NCBI RefSeq assembly: GCF_900129245.1
Contig: NZ_FQUT01000001.1
Coordinates: 496,001-560,000, forward strand
DNA from: Chryseobacterium arachidis
GTDB taxonomy: Bacteria > Bacteroidota > Bacteroidia > Flavobacteriales > Weeksellaceae
DNA: 64,000 nt
Direction: 5' to 3'
The notes under the pieces are model-generated. The model made no database searches and was not told where the DNA came from. It saw only the letters and a list, made by a program, of their open reading frames with translations. Shown here in pieces: positions 26,210 through 34,316 of this stretch (position 1 is the first letter of the stretch; each line of letters begins with the position of its first letter). Both the position numbers and the translations under genes were made by a program.

Positions 26210-26270
26210 AGTGGTAAGCGGGAAATTCTCTTGCGAGTATTTGTAAACTTCCAGTATCCATCTTCCAAAC
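26210..26270. repeat. Degenerate AAGTGGTAAGCGGG/ACTTCCAGTATCC repeat
   Basis: A tract downstream of the ABM gene, of the same simple type as 21355-21425 (GGAAGT-like units and their partial complement). Confidence 0.35.
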
Positions 26271-26285
26271 GACTGCATAAAAACT

Positions 26286-26316
26286 AAAAGGCTGTTCAAC
26301 TTATGAGCAGCCTTTT
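26286..26316. terminator. Bidirectional terminator
   Basis: A 9-bp stem (AAAAGGCTG / CAGCCTTTT) with T-rich sequence on both sides. It can end the ABM gene on the plus strand and the candidate small RNA on the minus strand. Confidence 0.85.
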
Positions 26317-26408
26317 ATTAGAAAAAATAGAAAGTATTAAAATTTTAGATTTTGACTATTATGAAAGGAATAAATTAATAAATGTATATTATTCTATCTC
26401 ATAATTTC
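26286..26408 (-). ncRNA. Candidate Fur-controlled small RNA
   Basis: On the minus strand a 19-bp Fur-like box (26429-26447) is followed after exactly 7 nt by a -7 box TATTTTTG (26414-26421). That is the same geometry as the two other Fur-type promoters in this region. Transcription from about 26408 would run about 125 nt to the hairpin at 26286-26316. The stretch has no frame longer than a few codons. It could be a small iron-responsive RNA, by analogy with RyhB, or the relic of a lost gene's promoter. The ends are predicted from sequence only. Confidence 0.45.
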
Positions 26409-26413
26409 ATGAA

Positions 26414-26421
26414 CAAAAATA
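26414..26421 (-). promoter_or_regulatory. -7 box (TATTTTTG) of the candidate small RNA
   Basis: A TAnnTTTG match on the minus strand, 7 nt from the Fur-like box at 26429-26447. Confidence 0.5.
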
Positions 26422-26428
26422 CATAATT

Positions 26429-26447
26429 ATTTTTAATTATTCTAAAT
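26429..26447. promoter_or_regulatory. Fur-like box (ATTTTTAAT-T-ATTCTAAAT)
   Basis: A 19-bp 9-1-9 pseudo-palindrome, nearly identical to the boxes at 27431-27449 and 27694-27712. It serves no protein-coding gene on either side. Confidence 0.55.
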
Positions 26448-26531
26448 AAAAAATAAATTATTTTGTTTTTTGCTCTTCAGATATAAAAAAAGAATTTAAT
26501 GTTCAACTAAATATATCTGCATTCTTTATAC

Positions 26532-26580
26532 AAAAAAAGCTGATCTATGAAAATCATACATCAGCCTTTAAAACGTAAGT
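26532..26580 (-). terminator. Terminator after the T9SS choice-of-anchor-J gene
   Basis: On the minus strand AAAGGCTGAT / ATCAGC with a long loop is followed by seven T. Confidence 0.65.
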
Positions 26581-26595
26581 TTTGTCTAATAAATC

Positions 26596-27387
26596 TTACT
26601 TTTTAATGAATTTTGATTTCACAACTGAACCTTCGGCAGTTTCAATAATAATATAGTAAACGCCTGTCTGCAGTGCGCTGATATCGAATGATTTGTCTGA
26701 TAATTTACCTCCGGCAACTTTCTGAGCTCCCGCGGAATAAATTTCAATATTTTTCGGATCTTTTTTAGCTACGAATTGTAATGCTGTGTTTTCTGCATTT
26801 ACAGCAAACTGAACGTCTTCTTTAGATTTTGCATTATCTGAAACGGCTAATGTTGAACTTGTGTTATACATTACGTCATCAATTAATACAGCAGCATGTT
26901 GCACATTTCCTATAAATTTAAAAGCAATATACTGTTTAGAAGAAGCAGGAACAGTAACCGTTACTGTTTGTTTTGTAGTCGATGTAGCAGTATATACGGA
27001 ACTGATTGGGGTGAAATCTGCAGTTCCGGTTGTTGAACTTTCAGAAATTAATCCTGCCTGTATAGTCCCAACTCCTGCTGATCCTGAGGTCTGCGCAAAT
27101 GTAAATGTCAAAGATTTTGATCCATCCGGAGCAACGATTTGAGGAGATACTAAGTAAGCTTCAACTCCTGTATAAAAAAAACCGTAAAATTGGGCGTATT
27201 TATCCGTAGTCCCATCAGCATAAACTCTTGGTGTGGTTGCTGTTGCAACTTTTGACCATCCATTCTGTGGCCAAATTGCACCTGTACCAGTTGTAAATGA
27301 TTCAAAACTTTCATTAATCGTTGCTACTTGTGCATTAGCCGTTATAGCCGTAAGCATTAAAGTCCCTAAAAGTAGTTTTAATTTCAT
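26596..27387 (-). CDS. Secreted protein with choice-of-anchor-J-like domain and T9SS sorting domain
   Basis: A 263-residue protein with a Sec signal peptide (MKLKLLLGTLMLTAITANAQ). A jelly-roll-like domain follows at about 25-165 (SFESFTTGTG, IWPQNGWSKV and AYLVSPQI are typical of cleaved adhesin/choice-of-anchor J domains). The C-terminus is a T9SS type A sorting domain (about 190-263, ending VKSKFIKK). Two Fur-like boxes overlap its promoter, so it is probably iron-repressed and shares control with the haem receptor. A surface role in haem or iron-protein binding is possible but not shown by any motif. Confidence 0.78.
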   Translation of the reverse strand: MKLKLLLGTLMLTAITANAQVATINESFESFTTGTGAIWPQNGWSKVATATTPRVYADGTTDKYAQFYGFFYTGVEAYLVSPQIVAPDGSKSLTFTFAQTSGSAGVGTIQAGLISESSTTGTADFTPISSVYTATSTTKQTVTVTVPASSKQYIAFKFIGNVQHAAVLIDDVMYNTSSTLAVSDNAKSKEDVQFAVNAENTALQFVAKKDPKNIEIYSAGAQKVAGGKLSDKSFDISALQTGVYYIIIETAEGSVVKSKFIKK

Positions 27388-27399
27388 AACGTTATGTTT

Positions 27400-27418
27400 A
27401 TTTAGAATTATTCCACAA
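27400..27418. promoter_or_regulatory. Fur-like box 1 (ATTTAGAAT-T-ATTCCACAA)
   Basis: A 19-bp 9-1-9 element overlapping the -7 box and expected start point of the minus-strand T9SS gene. Confidence 0.5.
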
Positions 27419-27423
27419 AAGTA
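27416..27423 (-). promoter_or_regulatory. -7 box (TACTTTTG) for the T9SS choice-of-anchor-J gene
   Basis: A TAnnTTTG match on the minus strand, 28 bp before the ATG at 27387 and 7 nt from the Fur-like box at 27431-27449. Confidence 0.55.
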
Positions 27424-27430
27424 AATATTT

Positions 27431-27449
27431 ATTTTTAAACATTCTAAAT
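27431..27449. promoter_or_regulatory. Fur-like box 2 (ATTTTTAAA-C-ATTCTAAAT)
   Basis: A 19-bp 9-1-9 element placed 7 nt upstream of the -7 box at 27416-27423. Confidence 0.6.
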
Positions 27450-27693
27450 AAAAATATGATTTTTGTCCTGTTTTATATCAAGAGTTCGTAATAAGCAGGT
27501 CGAATTTTACTGAAAAATTCTATAAAAAGTTTTGCAATTAAGAAATGGTCTTTGATTGTTTTATGTTTTAATTTATTGATAATCAATTAATTGTTTTGTT
27601 TATAAAAAATGAATTTAATATTGATGAATTGATTTATAAAAGTAGATTCGATTTTTCTAACATTAATAAAAATGATAGAACTTAGAGTTATTT

Positions 27694-27712
27694 ATTTTTA
27701 ACTATTCTAAAT
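27694..27712. promoter_or_regulatory. Fur-like box 3 (ATTTTTAAC-T-ATTCTAAAT)
   Basis: A 19-bp 9-1-9 element placed 7 nt upstream of the -7 box of the TonB receptor gene; the likely iron operator of the hmu operon. Confidence 0.6.
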
Positions 27713-27719
27713 AAAGCGT

Positions 27720-27727
27720 TATATTTG
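27720..27727 (+). promoter_or_regulatory. -7 box (TATATTTG) of the haem uptake operon
   Basis: A TAnnTTTG match 18 bp before the ATG at 27746. It overlaps the alternative TTG start at 27725, which it argues against. Confidence 0.65.
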
Positions 27728-27745
27728 TCGAAAATTTATGAGTTT

Positions 27746-29863
27746 ATGAAGAAGAAAGTACTTTCTATTGTGTCTCTATCTGCCGTTTTATGGATAAATG
27801 CACAGGAAAAAGATTCTCTTAATCAGAAAAAGATAGAAGAAGTTGTTATTACGGGACAATATATGCAGCAGTCCATTAATAAATCTATCTACAAAGTAGA
27901 GGTTATTAATGCTGAACAAATTAAGAATATGGCGGCTACCAATGTGGCGGAGGTTCTTAATCAGAGTTTAAATATTCTTATTACATCAGACCGTAATTCG
28001 GGAAATTCAACTGCAAATCTTATGGGACTTGGTGGAGAATATACAAAAATCCTAATCGATAATATACCGGTTGTGGGAGATATTGGTTTAGGAAATAATA
28101 TTGATCTTACAAAATTAAATATAAACAATGTCGAAAGAATAGAAGTCGTAAGAGGTTCTATGGGAGTAGATTACGGAAGTAATGCTGTTGCCGGAGTTAT
28201 CAATATTATTACCAAGAAAAACAGTCTTAAAAAACTAACTTTAAATGCATTTCTTCAAGAAGAAACTGTAGGTAAAGAATACGACTTATATAAAAAAGGG
28301 GAAGGAAGACATATTCAGAACTTAAATGTTGGATATAACATCAATGAAAACTGGTATGTAGGGGCTAACATCAATCATAATGATTTTCAAGGTTTCAAAG
28401 GAGGCCAGGAAGGTTATAAATATTTTGAGCAAGACGAAAAAAGAGGATATGCGTGGCAACCAAAAGATGTTTTAAATGTTGATGGTGTTGTACGTTATTC
28501 TAAGAATAAAACATCAATTTTCTACAAATTCGGGTTTTTAAATGAAAAACTAAATTATTATAATCCAATTGTTAAGGAACTTTATTTAGGTGAAGGTAAC
28601 AGGACATTTATTTCTACCGATAGAGATTACAAAACGACAAGATATATTAATCAATTAAATGTTCAGACAAAACTCGGGGCGATAAATTATACAGGAGATT
28701 TTTCCTACCAGACTCAGGATAGAAAATACAGGGATTTTGTCTATGATATTCCAAACAGACAGGTAAGAGGTAATCTAAATGAATACCAATCTTATAACAA
28801 ATCTGATGTCTTGTATTCCAGAGGAGTTTTCAGTAACTTCCTGGATAATGATAAGGTAGATTTCCAACTTGGGTATGAATTAGATCATACAACAGGATTT
28901 GCTGGGAATATAGCAGGTAATTTTGCAGGCACAGACGATGTGAAAAGAAAAATTTTCAACTATGCTAATTTTATGTCCATTGAATGGGATGCTGCTAATT
29001 GGCTTTCAATCCGTCCGGGGTATCGTTTAGCTTTAAGTGATAAGTTTGATACCCAGCATAATTATTCATTAACAGCGAGAGCAAAAGTAACGGATAATGA
29101 TAATGTCCGTCTTGTTGTAGGAAGCGCCAATAGATTTCCAAATTTTAATGAGTTGTACACCTATCAGGTAGACAGTAATCATGATATCCAGGGAAATCCT
29201 GATTTGAATCCGGAAACAGGAATGACGGTATCTCTAAATGCTGATAAAAAAATAATAACAAATTCAGGATGGAATTTTGGGGTAGGAGCAAGCGCAACGT
29301 ATCTTAAAGTAAAAGACAGAATTGAAATGGCGCAGGTTAATACAAATCCTCTGAAATTTAAATATATTAACATTGATCGTTTTGAAAGTTATTTATTTGA
29401 AGCCAATTTCAGAGCTCAGAAGGGGACATTCAGTTTATCTGCCAATGCTGCGTATTATGGAATTTCAAGAGTTTTAAATCAGGAAGGGCTGTTGTCACCT
29501 GATGATTTCTACTACACATTTGAAGCGAATGTTGCCGCTAACTATATTGTTCCAAAAATAAATACTACACTATCTTTATTTTATAAATATACAGGGAAAA
29601 CCCAAATACCTACATTGGTATCCGATCTTACATCTTCTAAGTATATAATTGGTGAACGTAACGATTTTAGCATGATGAATTTTACTGTGACTCAGCCATT
29701 CTTTAAAAATCATTTTGAAGTAAGTGCCGGTGTTAAAAATATTTTTGATGTATCATCGGTTAGAGATACCACTATTTCAGGGAATGTTCATGAGTCTGCG
29801 GATACTAATTTAAATCTTTTCTACGGCCGAAGCTATTTTGTAAGATTAGGCTATAACTTCTAA
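27746..29863 (+). CDS. hmuR: TonB-dependent haem/haemoprotein receptor
   Basis: A 705-residue outer membrane receptor. It has a signal peptide (MKKKVLSIVSLSAVLWINAQ), a plug domain at about 35-165 with EEVVITGQYMQQS and NNVERIEVVRGSMGVDYGSNAVAGVINIITKK (quoted as separate motifs), then a 22-strand barrel ending in a terminal aromatic (RLGYNF). It heads an operon with HmuY and a haem ABC transporter, behind a Fur-like box, so haem is the likely substrate. The ATG at 27746 is chosen because the -7 box overlaps the upstream TTG. The symbol is given from context. Confidence 0.9.
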   Translation: MKKKVLSIVSLSAVLWINAQEKDSLNQKKIEEVVITGQYMQQSINKSIYKVEVINAEQIKNMAATNVAEVLNQSLNILITSDRNSGNSTANLMGLGGEYTKILIDNIPVVGDIGLGNNIDLTKLNINNVERIEVVRGSMGVDYGSNAVAGVINIITKKNSLKKLTLNAFLQEETVGKEYDLYKKGEGRHIQNLNVGYNINENWYVGANINHNDFQGFKGGQEGYKYFEQDEKRGYAWQPKDVLNVDGVVRYSKNKTSIFYKFGFLNEKLNYYNPIVKELYLGEGNRTFISTDRDYKTTRYINQLNVQTKLGAINYTGDFSYQTQDRKYRDFVYDIPNRQVRGNLNEYQSYNKSDVLYSRGVFSNFLDNDKVDFQLGYELDHTTGFAGNIAGNFAGTDDVKRKIFNYANFMSIEWDAANWLSIRPGYRLALSDKFDTQHNYSLTARAKVTDNDNVRLVVGSANRFPNFNELYTYQVDSNHDIQGNPDLNPETGMTVSLNADKKIITNSGWNFGVGASATYLKVKDRIEMAQVNTNPLKFKYINIDRFESYLFEANFRAQKGTFSLSANAAYYGISRVLNQEGLLSPDDFYYTFEANVAANYIVPKINTTLSLFYKYTGKTQIPTLVSDLTSSKYIIGERNDFSMMNFTVTQPFFKNHFEVSAGVKNIFDVSSVRDTTISGNVHESADTNLNLFYGRSYFVRLGYNF

Positions 29864-29873
29864 AATTTTAAAA

Positions 29874-30962
29874 ATGAAAAAAATACTGTTTTATCTTTTA
29901 ATTGGAGGAGCATTTATTGCACAATCGTGTATTAATGATAATGATGATCCGGTTGCTGTTCCTAAAACAGACGGATTTACTGTAGACGCAAAAGTAGGAG
30001 GAGCTACTCAGCCTAACCAGGTATGGTTCGATTTTGGGACAAATTCTATGGTTCTTACGAAAAGAGCAGATTGGGATCTTGCTTTTTATGCAGGGAATGA
30101 GTTTAAAGTTATTTTAAATTCATCAGTAGCAATGGCAGCAAAAAAAATTCCTGATGTAACAGATATCAAACAAGTGACAGCGGCAAGTGTTGCAACTTTA
30201 ACAAATGAGGTTGTAGTTGGACCATATAGCGCTGCGAATATAGGATATATTGATGATGTGAAAGGGAATATACCTTCTGGATATACGGCTATAGAGGAAG
30301 TAAAAGCCAATGCATCTGAAAATGGAATCTATCTTATCAATATGGGAGTGAAAGTTTTTACTGGTACTGTGGCAGCTGGATCTGTTAATACTGGTTCAGA
30401 ATCAAGAGGATGGATGAAAATACAGGTTTTAAGACAGGGTAACGGTTACAAAGTTAAATATGCATCACTTGATGAAACCACGAATATCAAGGAACTTAAT
30501 GTGACTAAAAACTCTGCTTATAATTACAATTTTGTAAGCTTAGTCAATAATAACGAAGTGGCTATTCAGCCTGAAAAGAAAAATTGGGATATCGGTTTCT
30601 CTGTTTTTACAAATGTTATTGAAGGATTAGGAACTTACGTGTATGCAGATTTTATCACAATTAATAATCTGGGAGGTGCAGGAGCCTATGAATTGAAAGC
30701 TACAGGTACTACCACAGGGGCTGATGCATATAATAATTTTAAATTTTCAGATATTGATCAGTCTAAGTTCGTGTATAACGATCAACGTGTAATTGGAGGC
30801 AATTGGAGAGAAGCGGGACCTTCCGGATCTCAGGTAAAAAGTACAGTTTTTTATGTGATAAAAGATGCAGAAGGATATTACTTTAAGCTAAGATTCAAGA
30901 ATATGACTGATGAAAAAGGAGAAAGAGGTCATCCTCAGTTCGAATACAAGCCATTATTCTAA
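29874..30962 (+). CDS. hmuY: HmuY-like haem-binding lipoprotein
   Basis: A 362-residue surface lipoprotein: signal peptide with lipobox (FIAQSC), then two related regions each with the HmuY-type pattern VWFDFGTNSMV, WDLAFYAGNEF and KNWDIGFSVFTNVIEG. HmuY proteins capture haem from host proteins and pass it to the TonB receptor encoded just upstream (10-bp gap). Axial ligands cannot be assigned by eye. The length is larger than P. gingivalis HmuY (about 216) but fits the long Flavobacteriales form. Confidence 0.88.
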   Translation: MKKILFYLLIGGAFIAQSCINDNDDPVAVPKTDGFTVDAKVGGATQPNQVWFDFGTNSMVLTKRADWDLAFYAGNEFKVILNSSVAMAAKKIPDVTDIKQVTAASVATLTNEVVVGPYSAANIGYIDDVKGNIPSGYTAIEEVKANASENGIYLINMGVKVFTGTVAAGSVNTGSESRGWMKIQVLRQGNGYKVKYASLDETTNIKELNVTKNSAYNYNFVSLVNNNEVAIQPEKKNWDIGFSVFTNVIEGLGTYVYADFITINNLGGAGAYELKATGTTTGADAYNNFKFSDIDQSKFVYNDQRVIGGNWREAGPSGSQVKSTVFYVIKDAEGYYFKLRFKNMTDEKGERGHPQFEYKPLF

Positions 30963-30987
30963 CCTTTATAAATCAAATAATACTACA

Positions 30988-31866
30988 ATGAAAAAATTCA
31001 TACTTGCAGCTTCAGTATTGGTCGCAGTGTATTCTTGCAAAAAAACTGAAGGAGCTAAAACTGAAAACAATACAGAAATAAGTACTGAAACACCAAAAAA
31101 TAACAATAAAATTGTAACACTAAACGGAGGAATTACAGAAATCGTAGCGGCTTTAGGTCACGAAAAAGAAATCGTTGCAACAGACGTTACAAGCACTTAT
31201 CCTGAATCTCTGAAGGCTACGGCAAAAGATTTAGGTCATATGAGATCAATGACAATTGAGCCGATCATGGCCGTTTCTCCGACATTGATTTTAGCATCTG
31301 ATAAAGATATCAACCCTGAATTAATGGGGAAAATCAAGGCTTCTGGAATTAAAACTGAAACTTTCAAGCAGGAATTTACTGTTGACGGAACGAAAAAATT
31401 AATCGCAGACGTAGCCAAAGCGATCGGAAATACAGATTATCAGAAATTGAATAATAAAATCGATGCAGATTTAAAACAAGTTCAACTGATTGCTAAAAAA
31501 CCAAAAGTATTGTTCATTTATGCAAGAGGAAATATGCTGATGGTTTCAGGTAAAAATACGCCAATGGACGCATTAATCGGTCTTGCAGGTGGTCAAAATG
31601 CCGTAACTGATTTCGAAGATTTCAAACCATTAACTCCCGAAGCGGTTGTAAAAGCAAATCCGGACGTTCTGTTCTTCTTCTCAAGCGGATTGGAAAGTTC
31701 AGGAGGTAATGAAGGAGCTTTGAAAATGCCGGGCGTTTCACAGACAAACGCGGGTAAAAACAAGAAGATTATCGCTATGGACGGAGGCTTGGTTTCAAGT
31801 TTCGGGCCAAGATTAGGAGAGGCTGCTGTAGGATTAAATAAACTTTTAATTGAAAACACAAAGTAA
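30988..31866 (+). CDS. hmuT: Haem ABC transporter substrate-binding lipoprotein
   Basis: A 292-residue periplasmic-type binding protein of the HmuT/ShuT class with a lipobox (LVAVYSC) and the bilobal pattern IVTLNGGITEIVAALG, VTSTYPESLK and VVKANPDVLFFFSSG. It delivers haem to HmuUV. The ATG at 30988 is chosen over an in-frame start at 30910, which would overlap hmuY and destroy the signal peptide. The permease gene overlaps its end. Confidence 0.92.
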   Translation: MKKFILAASVLVAVYSCKKTEGAKTENNTEISTETPKNNNKIVTLNGGITEIVAALGHEKEIVATDVTSTYPESLKATAKDLGHMRSMTIEPIMAVSPTLILASDKDINPELMGKIKASGIKTETFKQEFTVDGTKKLIADVAKAIGNTDYQKLNNKIDADLKQVQLIAKKPKVLFIYARGNMLMVSGKNTPMDALIGLAGGQNAVTDFEDFKPLTPEAVVKANPDVLFFFSSGLESSGGNEGALKMPGVSQTNAGKNKKIIAMDGGLVSSFGPRLGEAAVGLNKLLIENTK

Positions 31867-32890
31867 ATTATACGTTTACATTACAATAAGTACCGTACTG
31901 CTTGCGATTATAGCAGTATGGTCTCTTAATACCGGGGTTTACGATTTTGATGGTAAATCTGCGTTTGAAGTCTTGGGAAAAGTAATAATGGGAGATTCAA
32001 CGTTGTCATTGAGCGATAAATATGTAGTTTGGGACGTAAGAGCAGCCAGAATTATCATGGCGATTCTTATCGGGAGTATGCTTTCGGTGTCAGGAACGAG
32101 TTTGCAGGGATTATTCAGAAATCCATTGGCAACAGGAGATTTAATTGGTCTTACCGCGGGAGCTACCTTAATGGCGGCGATTACCATTGTTTTAGGAGGG
32201 TATTTCCGAGAGTATCTTCCTGAAGTAATACAGTTTTCGCTGGTTGGGATTGCAGCTTTCATCGGTTCGCTTTTGGCAATGCTGCTGGTGTATAGAATTT
32301 CCACAAGTGGAGGAAAGACGAATGTCGTGATGATGCTTTTAACGGGGGTTGCCATTACAGCCATCGGTTTTTCAATTGTCGGTTTTCTGATTTATATTTC
32401 AAAAGACGAACAGTTGAGAGATTTAACCTTCTGGAACATGGGAAGTTTAGCCGCTGCAACCTGGACGAAAAACATTGTTTTGGCTGTAGTTTTATTAATT
32501 TCTTATGCGATTCTTTTACCGAAGGGAAAAGCTTTAAATGCCATGATGTTAGGCGAAAAAGATGCACAGCATTTAGGAATTAATGTGGAAAGGCTTAAAA
32601 AACAAATCGTCGTCATCGTATCATTAATGGTCGGAAGCTGCGTAGCTTTTTCAGGGACGATTGGCTTTGTAGGATTGATTGTCCCTTATATTTTAAGGCT
32701 TTTATTTAAATCAAATTACAATTTTATTTTGCCTTTATCCGCGATTTTCGGAAGTATTTTATTGTTAACAGCAGATACAATCAGCAGAAGCATTGTACAG
32801 CCTTCCGAATTACCGATCGGAATTTTAACGGCAATGATGGGAGCACCGATTTTCATCGCTATTTTGTTGAAATTTAAAAAATCAATCTAA
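31850..32890 (+). CDS. hmuU: Haem ABC transporter permease (FecCD family)
   Basis: A 346-residue permease with about ten membrane segments and FecCD features (RAARIIMAILIGSMLSVSG, QGLFRNPLATGDLIGLTAGA, AFSGTIGFVGLIVPYILRLL). Translation seems to start at a TTG that overlaps hmuT by 17 nt; no ATG lies at a suitable place. The ATP-binding gene follows with overlapping stop and start codons, indicating translational coupling. Confidence 0.93.
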   Translation: MKTQSKLYVYITISTVLLAIIAVWSLNTGVYDFDGKSAFEVLGKVIMGDSTLSLSDKYVVWDVRAARIIMAILIGSMLSVSGTSLQGLFRNPLATGDLIGLTAGATLMAAITIVLGGYFREYLPEVIQFSLVGIAAFIGSLLAMLLVYRISTSGGKTNVVMMLLTGVAITAIGFSIVGFLIYISKDEQLRDLTFWNMGSLAAATWTKNIVLAVVLLISYAILLPKGKALNAMMLGEKDAQHLGINVERLKKQIVVIVSLMVGSCVAFSGTIGFVGLIVPYILRLLFKSNYNFILPLSAIFGSILLLTADTISRSIVQPSELPIGILTAMMGAPIFIAILLKFKKSI

Positions 32891-33660
32891 TGGTTAAAGC
32901 ACATCAAATCAGTTATCAACATAAAGAATTCCATATTCTGGATGGAGTTGATGTTCATTTAAATTACGGTGAATTTTTAGCCATTGTGGGTCCAAACGGA
33001 GCAGGAAAATCCAGTTTGTTAAGTGTTCTGGCGAATGAAGTGAAATCGAAACAGCAGATTTTATTTAAAGATAAAAACATCAGCGACTGGAATATTCAGG
33101 AATTATCGAAGCATAAAGCAAAATTTTCTCAACACAACAGCAATGATATTCCGCTTGAGGTGAAAGATGTCGTGATGATGGGACGTTACCCGTATTTCGA
33201 TGCTCAACCGAGACAGGAAGATCATGAAGCGCTGAACAATATGATGTACGAAACGGATGTTTATCACTTGAAAGACAGGGAATACAATACATTGTCGGGT
33301 GGAGAAAAGCAACGTGTGCATCTTTCGAGAGTGATGGCGCAGTTACAGAACGAAATTACCCACAAACTCATGTTCCTCGACGAACCTTTGAATAATTTGG
33401 ATGTTAAACACCAATACAAAGCGTTGGAAATCATTAAAAATTTTACTAAAAAGGCAAATTCAGCGGTTGTTGTTCTTCATGATTTGAATTTGGCGGCACA
33501 ATATGCAGACAAAATATTGTTAATGAAATCGGGTAGAGTAGCTGCTTACGGAACGCCGGATGAAGTTTTCACGGCTGAAAATATCAGCAAAGCATACAAT
33601 TTTCCCTGTACCATTTGCCCACATCCCATCACCAGTAACCCAATGATTATTTTCGGATAA
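32890..33660 (+). CDS. hmuV: Haem ABC transporter ATP-binding protein
   Basis: A 256-residue ABC ATPase: Walker A GPNGAGKSS (residues about 35-43), signature LSGGEKQRVHLSRVMAQL, Walker B LMFLDEP and the switch His in VVLHDLNLAAQYAD. It energises import through HmuU. Its ATG overlaps the hmuU stop by one base. Confidence 0.95.
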   Translation: MVKAHQISYQHKEFHILDGVDVHLNYGEFLAIVGPNGAGKSSLLSVLANEVKSKQQILFKDKNISDWNIQELSKHKAKFSQHNSNDIPLEVKDVVMMGRYPYFDAQPRQEDHEALNNMMYETDVYHLKDREYNTLSGGEKQRVHLSRVMAQLQNEITHKLMFLDEPLNNLDVKHQYKALEIIKNFTKKANSAVVVLHDLNLAAQYADKILLMKSGRVAAYGTPDEVFTAENISKAYNFPCTICPHPITSNPMIIFG

Positions 33661-33661
33661 T

Positions 33662-34312
33662 ATGGAAAGAGAAGACTTAAAAATATTAGCTCAGAATTTG
33701 GCCAACCCTCAAGGACCAAAAGGAATTGAAATTGGCGAAATGATGAATGCTACCAACATCGGAATGACGCTGGAAAGTATTAAAACACTTTTAATAGAAG
33801 ACGATGAAACCATTCTTGAAATCGGTCACGGAAATGCAGGTCACGTTAAAAGCATTTTAAATAAAGCTCAAAACGTAAAATATACAGGAATTGATATTTC
33901 TGAAACCATGCATGACGAAGCCAAAAGACTGAATGAAGAATTTAAAAATCAGGCAGATTTTGTTTTGTATGAAGGAACAATATTGCCTTTTGAAGATCAG
34001 ACTTTCGATAAAATATTTACCGTAAATACAGTTTATTTCTGGAAGCAACCGATTGAATATTTAAATGAAATCTACAGAGTGCTGAAAGACAACGGAACTT
34101 TCGTTCTGACTTTCGGACAACGGGATTTCATGGAAAAATTACCTTTCACGCAATTTGATTTTACTTTATATAATACAGACGAAATGGAACAAACCGTTTC
34201 AAAAAGTTATTTTAAAAGAATGAAAATCTCCGAAAAGGAAGAAGAAGTGAAAAGTAAAACAGGAAACGAAACCATAACAAGAAATTATACAGTTTTAACC
34301 ATAAAAAAATAA
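33662..34312 (+). CDS. Class I SAM-dependent methyltransferase in the haem operon
   Basis: A 216-residue Rossmann-type methyltransferase. Motif I is ILEIGHGNAGHVKSI (residues about 48-62), followed by an acidic motif II in YTGIDISETM and by EIYRVLKDNGTFVLTFGQ (motif III). It starts 1 bp after hmuV and ends 4 bp before hmuS, so it is fully embedded in the haem operon. The substrate is unknown; UbiE/MenG-like alkylation of a small molecule is a plausible guess only. Confidence 0.82.
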   Translation: MEREDLKILAQNLANPQGPKGIEIGEMMNATNIGMTLESIKTLLIEDDETILEIGHGNAGHVKSILNKAQNVKYTGIDISETMHDEAKRLNEEFKNQADFVLYEGTILPFEDQTFDKIFTVNTVYFWKQPIEYLNEIYRVLKDNGTFVLTFGQRDFMEKLPFTQFDFTLYNTDEMEQTVSKSYFKRMKISEKEEEVKSKTGNETITRNYTVLTIKK

Positions 34313-34316
34313 AATA

